64,000 bases of DNA. Source: Pinus tabuliformis (Eukaryota; Streptophyta; Pinopsida; Pinales; Pinaceae). The DNA lies in NCBI GenBank assembly GCA_031772625.1, contig CM062815.1, positions 914,220,979-914,284,978 of the forward strand, given 5' to 3'. Of this stretch, positions 34,496 through 45,425 are shown piece by piece. Under the pieces are notes generated by a model. The model was not told the DNA's origin. It was given only the letters and a program-made list of their open reading frames with translations, and searched no databases. Made by a program: the position numbers and the translations under genes. Positions within the stretch are counted from its first letter, which is position 1. The number at the start of each line of letters is the position of its first letter.

Positions 34496-35077
34496 TATTC
34501 GAGGGCCGCATCCGTTGGTGATCCAAATCCGAAGCCAGTACAACTGCATCCGACTATGTTTTTTTAGATCTATTGTTTGTGATCGCTTTCGAGCTTAGAG
34601 GGTTGCTCTATTATGTTAGGAGCATCTATTCTAGTGAGGAACCCCTTTTGTTTGACGCAAAAATGTTTCCGATAGCCCTAGCTATGTCATTTTTAAGATC
34701 TGGAGGTATATAGTGTTTATTTGCAGTTTTAGTTATTGATCTCTCTGTTTTTATTACCGGATCTATACCTTTCATTTCTGCGTATGCTCTTTGCCCTGCG
34801 ACTCTGTGTGAGCTGGGAAAAATAGAAATAGAAAGAAATGATTTTTCTCATGAATATGTTATTTTCCATCGTGCCTTAGTGTGATCTAGGAAAACCAGAA
34901 ACCTTCAGGAAAATATATAGTTTCAGGCCAAATCTAACTTAAAGCCATAAGACTTGGATTAACTTTGTGTGCTCGTTTTGGTTTGTGTGGTTTCTCTTGT
35001 TTTGTAGGCAAAAATGGGGTTTTTCAAGTGAGCAGGCACTCCAAAAAAAACCCTTCCCCTTTTCCAAAAATTAGTAA

Positions 35078-35165
35078 CATTTTAAACTAGCTCACATGGT
35101 CCAAAGTTACTTTATGAGAATAGAGGTCTTAGGTTCAAGTCTTTCTTTCTGTTGAGTTAATTTTT
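35078..35165 (+). mobile_element. SINE-like fragment in copia leader
   Basis: tagctcacatgg (35088-35099) resembles an RNA polymerase III A box and ggttcaagtc (35132-35141) a B box, 32 bp apart, as in tRNA-derived plant SINEs. The lead-in and the sequence between (gaggtctta before the B box) also fit. The 3' end is unclear and no flanking duplication was found. It could be chance or a very decayed copy. Confidence 0.4.
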
Positions 35166-35194
35166 CAAAAAGCACATGTAATTTATGTTTTAAA

Positions 35195-35358
35195 ATTACT
35201 TTATGTAAAAGTGTTATCACCCATTATAAAAAGTGAGTCACTTATAATTCTAAAGTCACTTTATCTTTTATTTAAGTTACAATTTATTGAATAGTTCATA
35301 GAGTACCATTGTAAAAGTGACTTTTACTTATTTATAAAAGTGGGTCACATAAAGTAAT
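35195..35358. repeat. palindrome cluster, MITE-like
   Basis: The 12-bp inverted repeat attactttatgt (35195-35206) / acataaagtaat (35347-35358) encloses two inner palindromes: aagtgagtcactt (35231-35243) and gtaaaagtgacttttac (35311-35327). AT-rich, non-coding, inside the copia leader. Size and structure are MITE-like; no target duplication was identified. Confidence 0.4.
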
Positions 35359-35551
35359 CTTTTTTTAAAAGTGATCTAATTAGATTAAGTTTGTAAAGGT
35401 GGGGATTTTTTTTTAAATATAACATTATCATTCACTTCCAAACATTCACGTGGTTCGTCGGCATCTTCAACAACTTTTCTTCAAAAAGCCATAACTTCTT
35501 TGTCTGGAAGCCGTTTTTTTTTAACCGGCCTAATTTTTTGAGATCATTCCA

Positions 35552-36450
35552 TTGGAACACTTATTTACAACTTCAATTTATTTTAAAACGGAAAGTCCAT
35601 GCCTAGTTATTCTTGAAAACACCAACTACCTCCAATGGCTATCCTACATTGTGGATTTACTTAGAAGTAAAGGCCTTTGTAGAATAGCCTCAAGCCAGGA
35701 GTCTAAACCTAAAGATGAAGATAAACAAGCCAAATGAGAAAATAAGTAAGATCAAGCATCTGGGTTGATAGGCATGTCTATTTCTCTAGACCTTAGATTC
35801 CATATCGCCGAAATTTATACCCCCGATGAAGCAATGAAACAACTTAATAAAGTTTTTGGAATTAAAAATGAAATTAGAGCCCATCAGCTTGAAAATGAGT
35901 TGCTTACGTTGGACCCCAACAATTTTTCTTCCATTTAAGATTTTTTGTCCAAGTTCAAGACCCTTAGAATTCTCTTAGAATGTGTTAAGGTTAAGAAAGA
36001 AGATGGTAGCCTTCTCTATTCCATTCTTGCTAAGTTAGGACCAACCTACTTTGTGTTTGTTTCTACCTTCCATTCTACTAGAAAAGTTTTTATTTCTCAA
36101 GGACAAGCCTACAAGTCCCCCTCTTTTGATGACTTTTGTGATTCTTTAATAAGAGAACAAAAAAAATCTTACATCTTGGTCTTCTTAATACTGGAAACTC
36201 TTCTAAGAAAACCTTAGCAGCCCAGTAGAAACCAAATTCAAAGAATCCTAAGAAGTAGCATCCTAAAAAGAATGGTCCTAAACCAAACAAGGGTCCTAAG
36301 CAATTTTAGGCTCAAAATGAAAAATCAACTCAACAAAATGATAAGGCAACTAAAAAAAAGGGATGAAGATTGATAGACATTGCAACTTTTGTAATCGTGA
36401 TGGCCACTTAAAACCCAAATTCTTTATGAAGATGGAAGCCTTGGAAGCAA
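35552..36450 (+). CDS. copia gag region (fossil)
   Basis: Gag-type sequence: LENTNYLQWLSYIVDLLRSK near 35600, SKFKTLRILLECVKVKKEDG and LAKLGPTYFVFVSTF near 35945-36070, then a knuckle-like CNFCNRDGHLK near 36380. Matches the order capsid core then zinc knuckle of copia gag. Broken. Confidence 0.7.
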
Positions 36451-36569
36451 CCAAGAAGAAGAATAACATCCATTTGGAGCACTCTTCAACTTCAACTTCA
36501 TTTTCAGGAATAACACTTTTTTCATGTGGTTGTCAAGCATCTCAGTCTAGTTATGCACTAAATGTATTT

Positions 36570-37860
36570 TCTTCTACACATTCTCATGAGTGGATCATTG
36601 CTTCTGGAGCTTCTTATCACATGGTCAAAAACAAAGCTATGTTTTCTTCTTTAAATTATTGTAACAACAAAAATATATACGTTGGTGATGATAGATATCT
36701 TAGTATTGTAGGGACTGGAATTATTCATCTAGACAATGGTCAATTTAATGATGTATTATGTGTTCCTACCTTATCCTGCAACCTTCTATCTATATATCAG
36801 ATAACTCATTTAGGTGAAGGTAAAACTGTTGAATTTTCACCTCATGATGTTGTAATTAAAGAACTAATAAATCCTAAACAAATTTTAGCTATTGGAATTA
36901 CTGATGACTCTACAAGGTTGTATAAGTTTAACAACTTTGGGTCATCAACTCTTCCCTTAGTATTTGTTGCTCATAATGATGAAGTGAGCAAACTATGGCA
37001 TGAGCGATTTGGTCACTTAAACTATCGGTCCCTTCAAAATCTATGTAAAGAACATATGGTGATAAGTCTTCCTATGGTATCTTGCAGAGATGGTGTTTGT
37101 TCCATATGTGTACTCAAAAAACATCATTGGGATAGTTTTGAAAAACGTGGCTCTTGGCACGCCTCAGCCCCTTTATAGCTTTTGCATAGTGATTTATGTG
37201 GTTCACTTCCAATTGTTTCATTCTATGGCTACAAATATTTCTTAGCTTTCATTGGTGATTTCTCCAGACGCACTTGGGTATACTTCTTAAAACTCAAGAG
37301 TGAAGTCTTTAACATGTTCTTGGCCTTTAAGGCCTTTGTTGAGAAACAATCTAGACATCAAATTCTTAAGCTAAGATCTGATAATGGCAGATAATATGTT
37401 AACAACAAATTCATCAACTTTTTCTCTGAGCATGGAATTCAATTGCAACATACCGTTCCATATAATCCACAACAAAATGGTGTAGCTGAAAGGAAGAATC
37501 ACACCTTAAAGGAAATGGCTAATTGTATGCTTCAATCTAAAGGAATTAGTCTTAATTTTTTGGCATAAGCAATTAACTATGCAAATTACATAGTAAATGA
37601 CACTCCTACTAAGGTTTTAAAGAATATCACTCTAGAAGAAGCATGGAGCTCAATTAAACTAGATGTAAGTCACTTTCGTGTTTTTGGAAGTGATGCATGG
37701 GCCCATATTCCAAATGAGAAACATAAAGCCTTAGAACCTAAGAGTGAAAAATGTATTTTTTTTTTGGATATTCTGAAGATGTTAAATGATATAGACTTCT
37801 TCAACTTAAATCCAAAAATGTTATCATTAGAAGAGATATAAAGTTTTCTAAAAATATATT
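36570..37860 (+). CDS. copia protease and integrase region (fossil)
   Basis: Protease-type [18 protein letters not shown] is near 36590; the pre-integrase segment [16 protein letters not shown] … [14 protein letters not shown] near 36990-37140; the integrase core [40 protein letters not shown] near 37180-37320 and a [12 protein letters not shown]-type segment near 37460. Broken at several places. Confidence 0.8.
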
Positions 37861-38099
37861 GGCCTACAAGCCTAGATTGGCAGATATGCCACCTCTCTCT
37901 ATCCCTTCTACTTCTAAAAATATTCCTTCTCCAAATGATGACAGTGAGGATGACAATCCTACCCCACCTTCTAGGGATCCTCCTTCAGCTCCTCAGCTTC
38001 CAAAATGGGTCCGTGCTACTCGGGATGTAGCAGGTGCTCTTGTAGGTGATCCTATAAATCAGCATTGTACACGTTCTTAGTTCGATAGAGCCTCTTCTT

Positions 38100-39640
38100 T
38101 ACTTTCTCAAGCTTCAGTGAATTATGATTCTAAAACCTTTGTAGAAGCTTCAAGCCATCCAAATTGGGATGTGAGTATGAATGAAGAATATCGTTCACTA
38201 TTGGCAAATGATACATGGGACCTTGTTCCTCTTCCAAAGGGACGAAAACTTGTTAGATGCAAATGGGTTTACAGAACCAATTTTGGACCAGATGGAAATG
38301 TTGATAAACATAAAGCTCGTCTTGTTGCTAAGGGTTTTTCACAAGTTGAAGGCATTGACTATACTAAAACCTTCTCCACTGTTGCTAAAATGAACTATAT
38401 CCGCCTTGTTCTTTCCCTTGCTGCCTCTTTCAAATGGGAAGTCCATCAAAAAGATGTTAAATTTGCCTTCTTGCATGGGGACTTGCATGAAGAAATGTAT
38501 ATGGAAGAACCTACTGGATTTATACAAACAAAATATAGCCTTGTATTTCAGCTTAAGAAATCCCTTTATGGTCTCAAGCAAACCCATCGAGCTTGGTATA
38601 CCAAAATGGATAGCTTTCTTTTAGATACTGGCTTTTCTAGGTGTCATTATGACAATGCTGTCTACATCAAGAAAGTGGGTAAGTCTCTTATCATTCTTGT
38701 TATTTATGTTGATGATCTTATCCTTACTAGTAGTGATCCCAACCTTATAAATCATGTGAAGTCTAGCCTTAAAAAGAAGTTTGAAATGATAGACTTAGGA
38801 CACTTGCATTATTTTCTTGGTCTTCAAGTCTTGCAATCCAAATAAGGTATTTCCCTTTCCTAGTCCAAGTATGCCTGTGATATTCTACGCCACTTTCACA
38901 TGGAAGACTGTAAGCCAACCCCCTCTCCCTTTCAGTCTAGAGCCAAACTTTCAGTCACTTGTGCTGCCCCTGAAGTTGATGCTACCTTATACCGTCAGCT
39001 TGTTCGAAAACTTTTGTATTTGACCCATACTATACAGACCCTTCCTTTGTTGTTGGCCTTGTTGGAAAATTTATGAAAAGCACACATGAAAGTCATTGGA
39101 AAGCAGCTAAGATAATATTTCGTTATGTTCGAGGTACAATTCAGTTTGGGATTCATTACAGTGCAAAACCATATCCTCTATTGGTTGGTTTCATTGATTC
39201 TAATTGGGCTGGTGACCCTGATGATTGGAAGTCTACTGCAGGTTATGTCTTCACTCTTGGTTATAGACTTATCACATGGGCTTGCAAGAAACAAAGTGCC
39301 ATTTCTCTTTCTTTAGCAGAAGAAGAGTATCGTGGTGCCATTGAAGCTAGTAAGGAAGCCGTGTAGCTTCGTCAGATCCTGTCAGAGATTGGTTTTCAGA
39401 AACAACATCGGACTACACTTTTGTGTGATAATCAAAGTTCCATTCAACGATGAAAATATCTAGTCCCACATCAGCGTAGAAAACACATTGAACTACACAT
39501 GTAATTCAACAGAAAGCTCATTAATGATTATGTTCTTGAAGTGCAATATTGTTCAACCGATGATCCAGTTGTAGACATATTTACAAAGGCTCTTACAGAG
39601 GTGAAGTTTACTAAACTTCGATTTATGGTTGGAGTTCAGG
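38100..39640 (+). CDS. copia reverse transcriptase and RNase H region (fossil)
   Basis: Reverse transcriptase signatures: MNEEYRSLLANDTWDLVPLP, KARLVAKGFSQVEGIDYTKT, LHGDLHEEMYMEEP, LKKSLYGLKQ, and YVDDL near 38710. RNase H signatures: DSNWAGDPDDWKSTAGY, WACKKQSAISLSLAEEEY near 39200-39330, and a DNQSS-type segment near 39430. Broken at several places. Confidence 0.88.
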
Positions 39641-39735
39641 AAGTTGTCACTAAGTGGGGATAGGCTCTAATGCCTCCTTCCTTCTCCTATTGTGTCATCT
39701 TTGTACATCCTTCAATCCTATCCCAAGCTTTCCTT

Positions 39736-39744
39736 AAGGGGGGA
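39736..39744 (+). promoter_or_regulatory. polypurine tract
   Basis: aagggggga ending at the 3' LTR start. Confidence 0.85.
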
Positions 39745-40196
39745 TGTTAGGATATTCTGACACATAGGAAATAATTAAGTACAACTTGGTCTAGTGTATA
39801 GTTAGGTGAAGTGTGTTTCTTTAGTATGTACTTTTTGTAACTTACAATCTGATGGTCACGATATGTTCTAGACATGAAATGATCTGATGGTTCATTCTCT
39901 CCTTCATATTACCAACACTTGATCTGTGGCTTAATAGCTGATTGGTCCATGATCTCTATTTAAAGATCATGGAGGGTAATTTGTTAGGTGACCATTCATG
40001 AGAGAATCTTATATAAATTTTATCTCTTTTACATTGATAATTTTCTTGAAGCGTCCACGTTGGCTAAGGCTGTGGACTGTTTCCCTCTTTGAGGGTTTTA
40101 ACCACGTCAAGAATACTGGTGTACTAATCTGTGATTTGTTTGTGAGCGGTGTCCTTTGGTGTTCTATCTAAGGAACCTACCCTGTAAATTCCTACA
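39745..40196 (+). repeat. copia 3' LTR, abutting RALF-like gene
   Basis: 452 bp, same strand as the gene that begins 17 bp downstream. Transcription started in this LTR would run into that gene. Confidence 0.92.
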
Positions 40197-40213
40197 AAAC
40201 CTCTACATGTATC

Positions 40214-40594
40214 ATGGAGAAACAAGGTGTTTCAATGATGGCTAATTTTTTGCTTTCCCTTTTGTTCATAGCAACCTCATATGGATCACAGTATGAAGAG
40301 AGTGGTGATGGTGAAGGCAGCGATCAACAATGCATGGGTTTGTAGGATGCAGGGGTGCCAACCCACAAAATATCATACAAGGTTCTTCGTAGGGACTATG
40401 CACCCTGTAAACCCCAGACAGGTGAACCCTATGATAGCAACTGCAGCAACAATGTGAATGATAATGATAATCTCATGGAAAATGTTGTTGTTAACTCACA
40501 CAGGAGGGACTATACAATATTTAATGATTGTTCGAGAAGAAAAGGAGATAGATTAATGGATATATGGATTCCTTATGGACATGTAAATAAATGA
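40214..40594 (+). pseudogene. RALF-like peptide precursor, in-frame stop
   Basis: One frame runs from an ATG at 40214 to a TGA at 40592-40594 (126 codons), interrupted by TAG at 40343-40345. The N-terminus (MMANFLLSLLFIATSYGS) looks like a secretion signal. It is followed by an acidic stretch and then KISYKVLRRDYAPC and GEPYDSNC, which match the RALF pattern (ISY..L....PC, then G..Y..NC). RALFs are secreted cysteine peptides sensed by CrRLK1L receptor kinases at the cell wall. A third Cys (TIFNDCSRR) is present, but the expected fourth is absent. The precursor length fits the family. The insertion at 40196 has removed its original upstream region to beyond 34032. I judge it a decaying host gene; the resemblance is by motif only and could be wrong. 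Confidence 0.5.
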
Positions 40595-41821
40595 CAATAA
40601 TGTAATTATGAGTGGTGTTAAGCTGAATTTTATGTTGCTCTATCATCGACCTAATTGATGTCTGGCTACTACTTATTCATTCAAGGGTGTGAGGTGATTG
40701 GATGTGTTGTATGCATCTAGAAAAAATGTGTTAGTATAACTTGTAAATGGTTCACACATTACAATACACTAACCCTTCCACAAGTTACTTAACACTCCAC
40801 TACATAGCATTGAACATTTTCATATATTTTTGTCATAGATATCTTACACTTGAGATTAATGAAATCCACCCTATTTCACCGCTCAAGCTGAAAATAATGG
40901 TAGCCCTCTACCTCATTATACAGAGAAAACAACCTACATATCTCAAAAAAATGCACACTCTCACCTTCAATATATTTCTCAGCTCACACCCGAGTTTGCC
41001 ATCAAAAGTAGTTTTTGGGATCGAATCGTCTGCAGATTTTGGTAGGTTCCCCCGGATAGGGACTTCCTTGTCGAGGCCATCTTGCCTCCAATGGGAAACA
41101 AAGGAAATTTTTTTCTTAGGCAGAAACTACCCAGAAGGATTATTGTTTGGTGCTAGGGCCTACCAAAGAATGAGGATGTGCCCTCCATTCTCAGCTATTT
41201 AGTCATAATTGTGTTCTCGTTTAGCTATGTCCACTCAAATATTTATAATATTATATCATCTTATTTAGTTGCATAATAACAATCCCAATTAATGTGAGGG
41301 GCATGCATCAAATATAATTCCATGGATTCAATTCTTGACATTTCAATGTTAAATTTAGTTGAAAATGTTTTTTCTTATATGTATGTAAAACAATGTTTTG
41401 AAATTGGACATTCAAATTCTCTATCTATGGTGGAAGAGATTTGTTTGTCGATTTGTACTACATTAACCCGATGTTGCAGTTCCTAGCTTCCCACTGATCA
41501 ATTAAAAAGAAAAACTTAATGATAAAACAATGGTGATTATAATGAACTATGGCCATTGATTATAAAATCTTATTATTATAGCACATTGACAAAATTAGCG
41601 GCTATATTTGGGAACCATTTGATATAATAAATAAATTTGATTAAATTATTTCACCAAGACAGATTATTATGCGGCCCATACATTTATTGTTTCCAGAATG
41701 TAGGCTTGATGATATTAGTTAGGCAAGTTAGATTTTTAGAGTCTCTACTTATAGTGGAGGAGCTCAATTTGTTGGCTAATTTCACTCCACATTTTTTCAT
41801 ACAATTTCATTTGGAGACTAT
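40595..41821. other. intergenic, no gene seen
   Basis: The longest frame (40747-41202, plus, 151 codons) has no recognisable domain, reads through AT-rich sequence and is probably chance. No repeat structure recognised. Confidence 0.5.
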
Positions 41822-42043
41822 ATGTATCAGTTCCGTTTGAAATTTCTATCCCGAAAAGCTATACCAAAAAGGAAGAGAACATTTTATGTAAGTAGCTATG
41901 ATTTTCTGAATTTTCTATCCAAAAAATCTATACCCATAAGGAAGAGAACATTTTACATAAATAGCTATGACCCAATAAAGGAATATCTAGAATTTGTGGA
42001 CCAAGAATTTCACTTTAAGGAGTTCACACCAATTTATCTATAA
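41822..42043 (+). CDS. unrecognised open frame with internal duplication
   Basis: 73 codons. A 66-69 bp direct duplication (about 41838-41904 and 41908-41972) gives a twofold peptide: FLSRKAIPKRKRTFYVSSYD and FLSKKSIPIRKRTFYINSYD. Both DNA copies keep the same frame. It continues to EYLEFVDQEFHFKEFTPIYL. I know no family for it. It may be part of an exon or an old element piece. Confidence 0.25.
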   Translation: MYQFRLKFLSRKAIPKRKRTFYVSSYDFLNFLSKKSIPIRKRTFYINSYDPIKEYLEFVDQEFHFKEFTPIYL

Positions 42044-42923
42044 TTATAGATAGCTTTCTTCCTTGTGTTATCATTGTTGATTTTGCATGGAATAGTCTAC
42101 ATCAAGCTAAAATTAAAGGGGTTCCCTAATAAATATCATAAGGATGCATCTCTCCTATCTGTTTTCCTAAGCCCACGCACTATAGAGCAAAAGAGTATAA
42201 TCTATGCATTCTGCCCTGGGAATAAGAAATTTGAATATCCATTTCCAGTGGCCACTTTTAATCCCGCATAGGCATAGTCATAGGTTAGGCAGACAGAGGA
42301 ATTATCTAGATCAAGCAGATGTAACAGCACATAGATCGATGATACCAACCGCATTCCTTGTGCCTAGTTGATATTTGAGATCCCTATCATACAGATTCCA
42401 TTTCCTTATTTTCAAGCAATAATGTGGCCTATGGTTGAAGATTGGCCCTCATAATTGTGAACAACTAAAAAATCGAAACATAGGCCGACCACCGACCTCG
42501 TGCGTCAGTACCGCTGTAAGTCGGTAGTCGGGTTTCTTCAGGTAAAGTTTGGTGAGCAGAAAAGGAAGGCAACTTCATGATAAAAATAACTTTTCGAGTT
42601 GTTTTTAGTGAGATTTTTTGGAAGTTTTTTTGGTGGGTTTTTCTAGTCTAATTTCTTTAAAATCCGGTAGGAATTTATTGAAATCACAAATTTGATGGAT
42701 AACCCTTACACATTCGAAGTGCCCTAGGAGTTTTTCAGGGTGTTGAATCTATATATACAGTCAAAAAACCAATTTAAATAACACAATTCAATATTTCACT
42801 TCAAAATCTTCCACCGGATTCTGACATCGGAAAGTCCAAAAAATCACACTAAAAACAACTCCATTTTTTTTCTTAAGTACATAATTTGCACCACATTATT
42901 TACTACACACCCCACATAGATTA
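42044..42923. other. intergenic with one stem-loop
   Basis: Mostly featureless. A short frame at 42065-42271 is not recognised. A GC-rich inverted repeat at 42485-42531 is given separately. Confidence 0.45.
42485..42531. repeat. GC-rich inverted repeat
   Basis: ccgaccaccgac (42485-42496) pairs with gtcggtagtcgg (42520-42531), 11 of 12 bases, around a 23-base loop. It stands out in AT-rich surroundings. It is not a terminator of a known gene here. Confidence 0.6.
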
Positions 42924-44051
42924 TGTTGGCAATATTTTCATTGATGGCAAATGAGCAATATATGTTAGGAGCAGCAAGTAGCAAGAGAAGGCAAAGGAGC
43001 AAAAGAAGGAGGAAGAGTTGTGATAAATTAAAAGGTTGTGATAATGTTGTAGAGGTTACTATATTAAATAATTTGTTGTGATGTAAAATTGTTCATTAAG
43101 ATTAACTGTTGTGATGCAAATCCAAGACTCCAAAGCAAAGACAAAGATTGTTGTGATGCATTAATGAGAAATATTGGTATTTGATGTTGACATTAGGTTG
43201 ATTCATTTAATAATTACATGTGGCTGAAATTTATATTGGATGAATTATTTATTTTTGTTCTAATATTCAAGATATGAAGAGTTTGGAAACAAATGATTGG
43301 AAGGCAAAGAGTCAAGCCTATTCACTTCATATTCCTATGTGGATACAAACAACTAGCAAACTATTTCTATAAAATATATGATTTTGGAAGGCATAATAAA
43401 TGTTAGAGAATGGATGAATGTGTGGGAGATGATTGAGATATTATGCATTAGTTACTTGGCACTTATGAAGCTGATGTGAAGCAGATTTGAAGGGAAGAAG
43501 ATGCATAAATGAAGATGGAGATATGCAAAGTTTATGACCAGGTAAACCAGTACATTGTTATTTCGTGTTTGCATAAGGGGATGGTAGTCTCCTTTCAAGT
43601 TGAAGCTTGATAAATATCTAGTTGGAGTTGGTTGAGGTAGGAGCCTCATGTGGGTTGTAGCCTACAAAAAACATATGGGAATTGGAGCTTCCTTGCATGT
43701 TGCAGCTTGCAGAAAATAGAGGTAGAAACCTCCTGTAGGTTGGCGCCTACTGTAAATCAGATGTAGTAAGGAGTAGTATCTTGCCTTTGCATCACAACAA
43801 TAATAAAACCATGGTTTTCTCCCTTTATGGGTTTCCACATATATCTGGTGTCAATGTGTGTTGTTATTATGTGTTCATGTATCTGGTTTGGTTTGCTTAT
43901 TAATTGTTGACCACATATTCATATGCTGGTTAATATCTGTTAAGATTCTCATGTTATGTATCATTAATGATATTAATAAAAATAATTTTAATGTCCGTGA
44001 ATATATTAAACTGATTCAGCCACCCCTCTCAATTTAGTCAAGTTTTCAACA
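42924..44051 (+). repeat. copia 5' LTR
   Basis: 1128 bp, TGTTGGCAATATT...TTTTCAACA. No partner within the window, so the boundaries rest on the TG/CA ends and the adjacent primer site. Confidence 0.75.
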
Positions 44052-44053
44052 AT

Positions 44054-44065
44054 TGGCATCAGAGC
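44054..44065 (+). promoter_or_regulatory. primer binding site
   Basis: TGGCATCAGAGC, one base from the standard initiator tRNA-Met type site, two bases after the LTR end. Confidence 0.75.
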
Positions 44066-44109
44066 GAGGTTCCTTTTGTATAAGGCTAACAGCTTGAAGG
44101 TAGATCTAG

Positions 44110-45360
44110 TTGATTCGTGGACTATCAAAGTGTACCTATGTTGAGTGCAACAAAATTTCATGATTGGAGAGATAAGGTTAAAACCGAATTGATAACTTAT
44201 GGACCCGGTGTATGGAAGCTTGTATGCGAATGTTATTGTAAAAAATCTCCCTCTGTGCAAGAAAAATAATGGAATTCTAAGGCAAAATGTGTCATATATA
44301 ACAATATTCATAATAAATATCTTGATATAATAGTAGATTTAACTTATGCAAAAGAAATCTGGGATATATTGCAGATCATGTATGAAGAGGCTAGCAACAA
44401 CAATGTAGAGAAAGGAAAGAGAAAGAGGAAGGAGGAAAAAACATGTCAAAGGGAAAGTGTCCAGTTAAATGAAACCTCTACCTGTGTGAATGTACCTGAC
44501 TCTCTTGGTGAAAAGGCAAATGAAAATCAAGCTAGGCTTGACTTATCATTGGCTAGTATAGAAAGATTAAAGAATGAAAACAAAGATTTGAAGAAACTCA
44601 TGCAGATATGTGATGAGAGAGAGAATGAGTACAAGGAGGAAATTTTCAGCCTGAAGACACAACTTGAAGAAGCAAGGGGACAAGAAGAGGTGATGTGTAG
44701 TAAACTCAAGGAGAGAGACCTACAATGTAAAATATTAGAAAATAAGGTTGATTAAGCTAGAAGAGAGTTAGATCAAAAGGACAAGTTCTGTAAGCAGCTA
44801 GGATAGGAGATATCATTCATGAAGGACTCATAAGAAAAGTTCAGTAGCTCAAAGACATCCATAGAGGATAATGAAGTAGCCCTAAAAAACCACTAGAGGA
44901 AGGTACAAGCAGAGTAAATAACAAAGAGGTAAATAGCACCAAGCAACAACAACAAAAGCCAAAGAGTGAGTCACATAAAATGATTTTTGCAAAAAGGTCA
45001 TTTCCTTCTAGAGATGAGTTGAACAAATTCAGAAGATCTTAAAGGAGAAACCTTGAAGGACTGTTGTGCTTGTTTGGAACATGAAAATGCCAAAATACGG
45101 CTGAAGCATGAGTTCGAGAAATTAAGAAGTGATACCGAAGTGTAATGTGATAAATGTAATGTATCATTAGTCATGCATGTAGTTGACTCTCAGAATGACA
45201 TAAAAAATGAAGATTTGGCTAAATATGACAATAGAAACACCTTTTTGGTGATGAAACATGAAAAAGAAATTATTGGAAAAAGTTCTTTGCCATGCAATCC
45301 CCATACAAAAGAGAAAGACATTTTTTTTGTGAAGGGAAATCAAATACTATTTTCCAGTTG
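44110..45360 (+). CDS. copia gag with coiled coil (fossil)
   Basis: The gag core is recognised from DLTYAKEIWDILQIMYEEAS near 44340-44395 (the EIWD...Y motif of UBN2-type gag), preceded by WRDKVKTELITYGPGVWKLV-like sequence. A charged region and a long Lys/Glu coiled coil (44540-44755: SIERLKNENKDLKKLMQICD, EEIFSLKTQLEEARGQEE) follow. Broken at a few places. Confidence 0.7.
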
Positions 45361-45425
45361 ATGACAAATTAAGATTACAAAATTTGGAGGGGAATTCGAG
45401 TTTTGGAGTTTTAGTTGTGCATATT

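Larger units (their letters stand above)
34033..40196 (+). mobile_element. older Ty1/copia element
   Basis: 6164 bp between LTRs of 451 bp (34033-34483) and 452 bp (39745-40196) that begin T(G/A)TTAGGATATTC and end CTACA. The primer site TGGTATCAGAGC is exact (34484-34495) and the purine tract aagggggga precedes the 3' LTR. Flanks aagcc (34028-34032) and aaacc (40197-40201) are a target duplication with one difference. LTRs differ by about 11% by eye, so it is clearly older than the copia at 26386. All copia domains are traceable in order, with roughly a dozen breaks. An unusually long leader (34496-35550) contains a SINE-like piece and a palindrome-rich piece. Confidence 0.94.
42924..45425 (+). 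mobile_element. copia element with coiled-coil gag, left part
   Basis: The LTR of 1128 bp (42924-44051; TGTTGGC...TTCAACA) is followed by a primer-type site TGGCATCAGAGC (44054-44065) and a copia gag. The element is cut at 45426 by insertion of the Tat-like element; its remainder, including the 3' LTR, would lie beyond the window. No pol sequence is visible in this part. Gag has a few breaks. Its layout (UBN2-type core plus long coiled coil) resembles the gag of the array at 38-9947. Confidence 0.8.

Noticed and set aside
40747-41202. 151-codon plus ORF as a host gene
   Set aside because: Composition is AT-driven, there is no signal or domain, and no supporting upstream or downstream context was seen.
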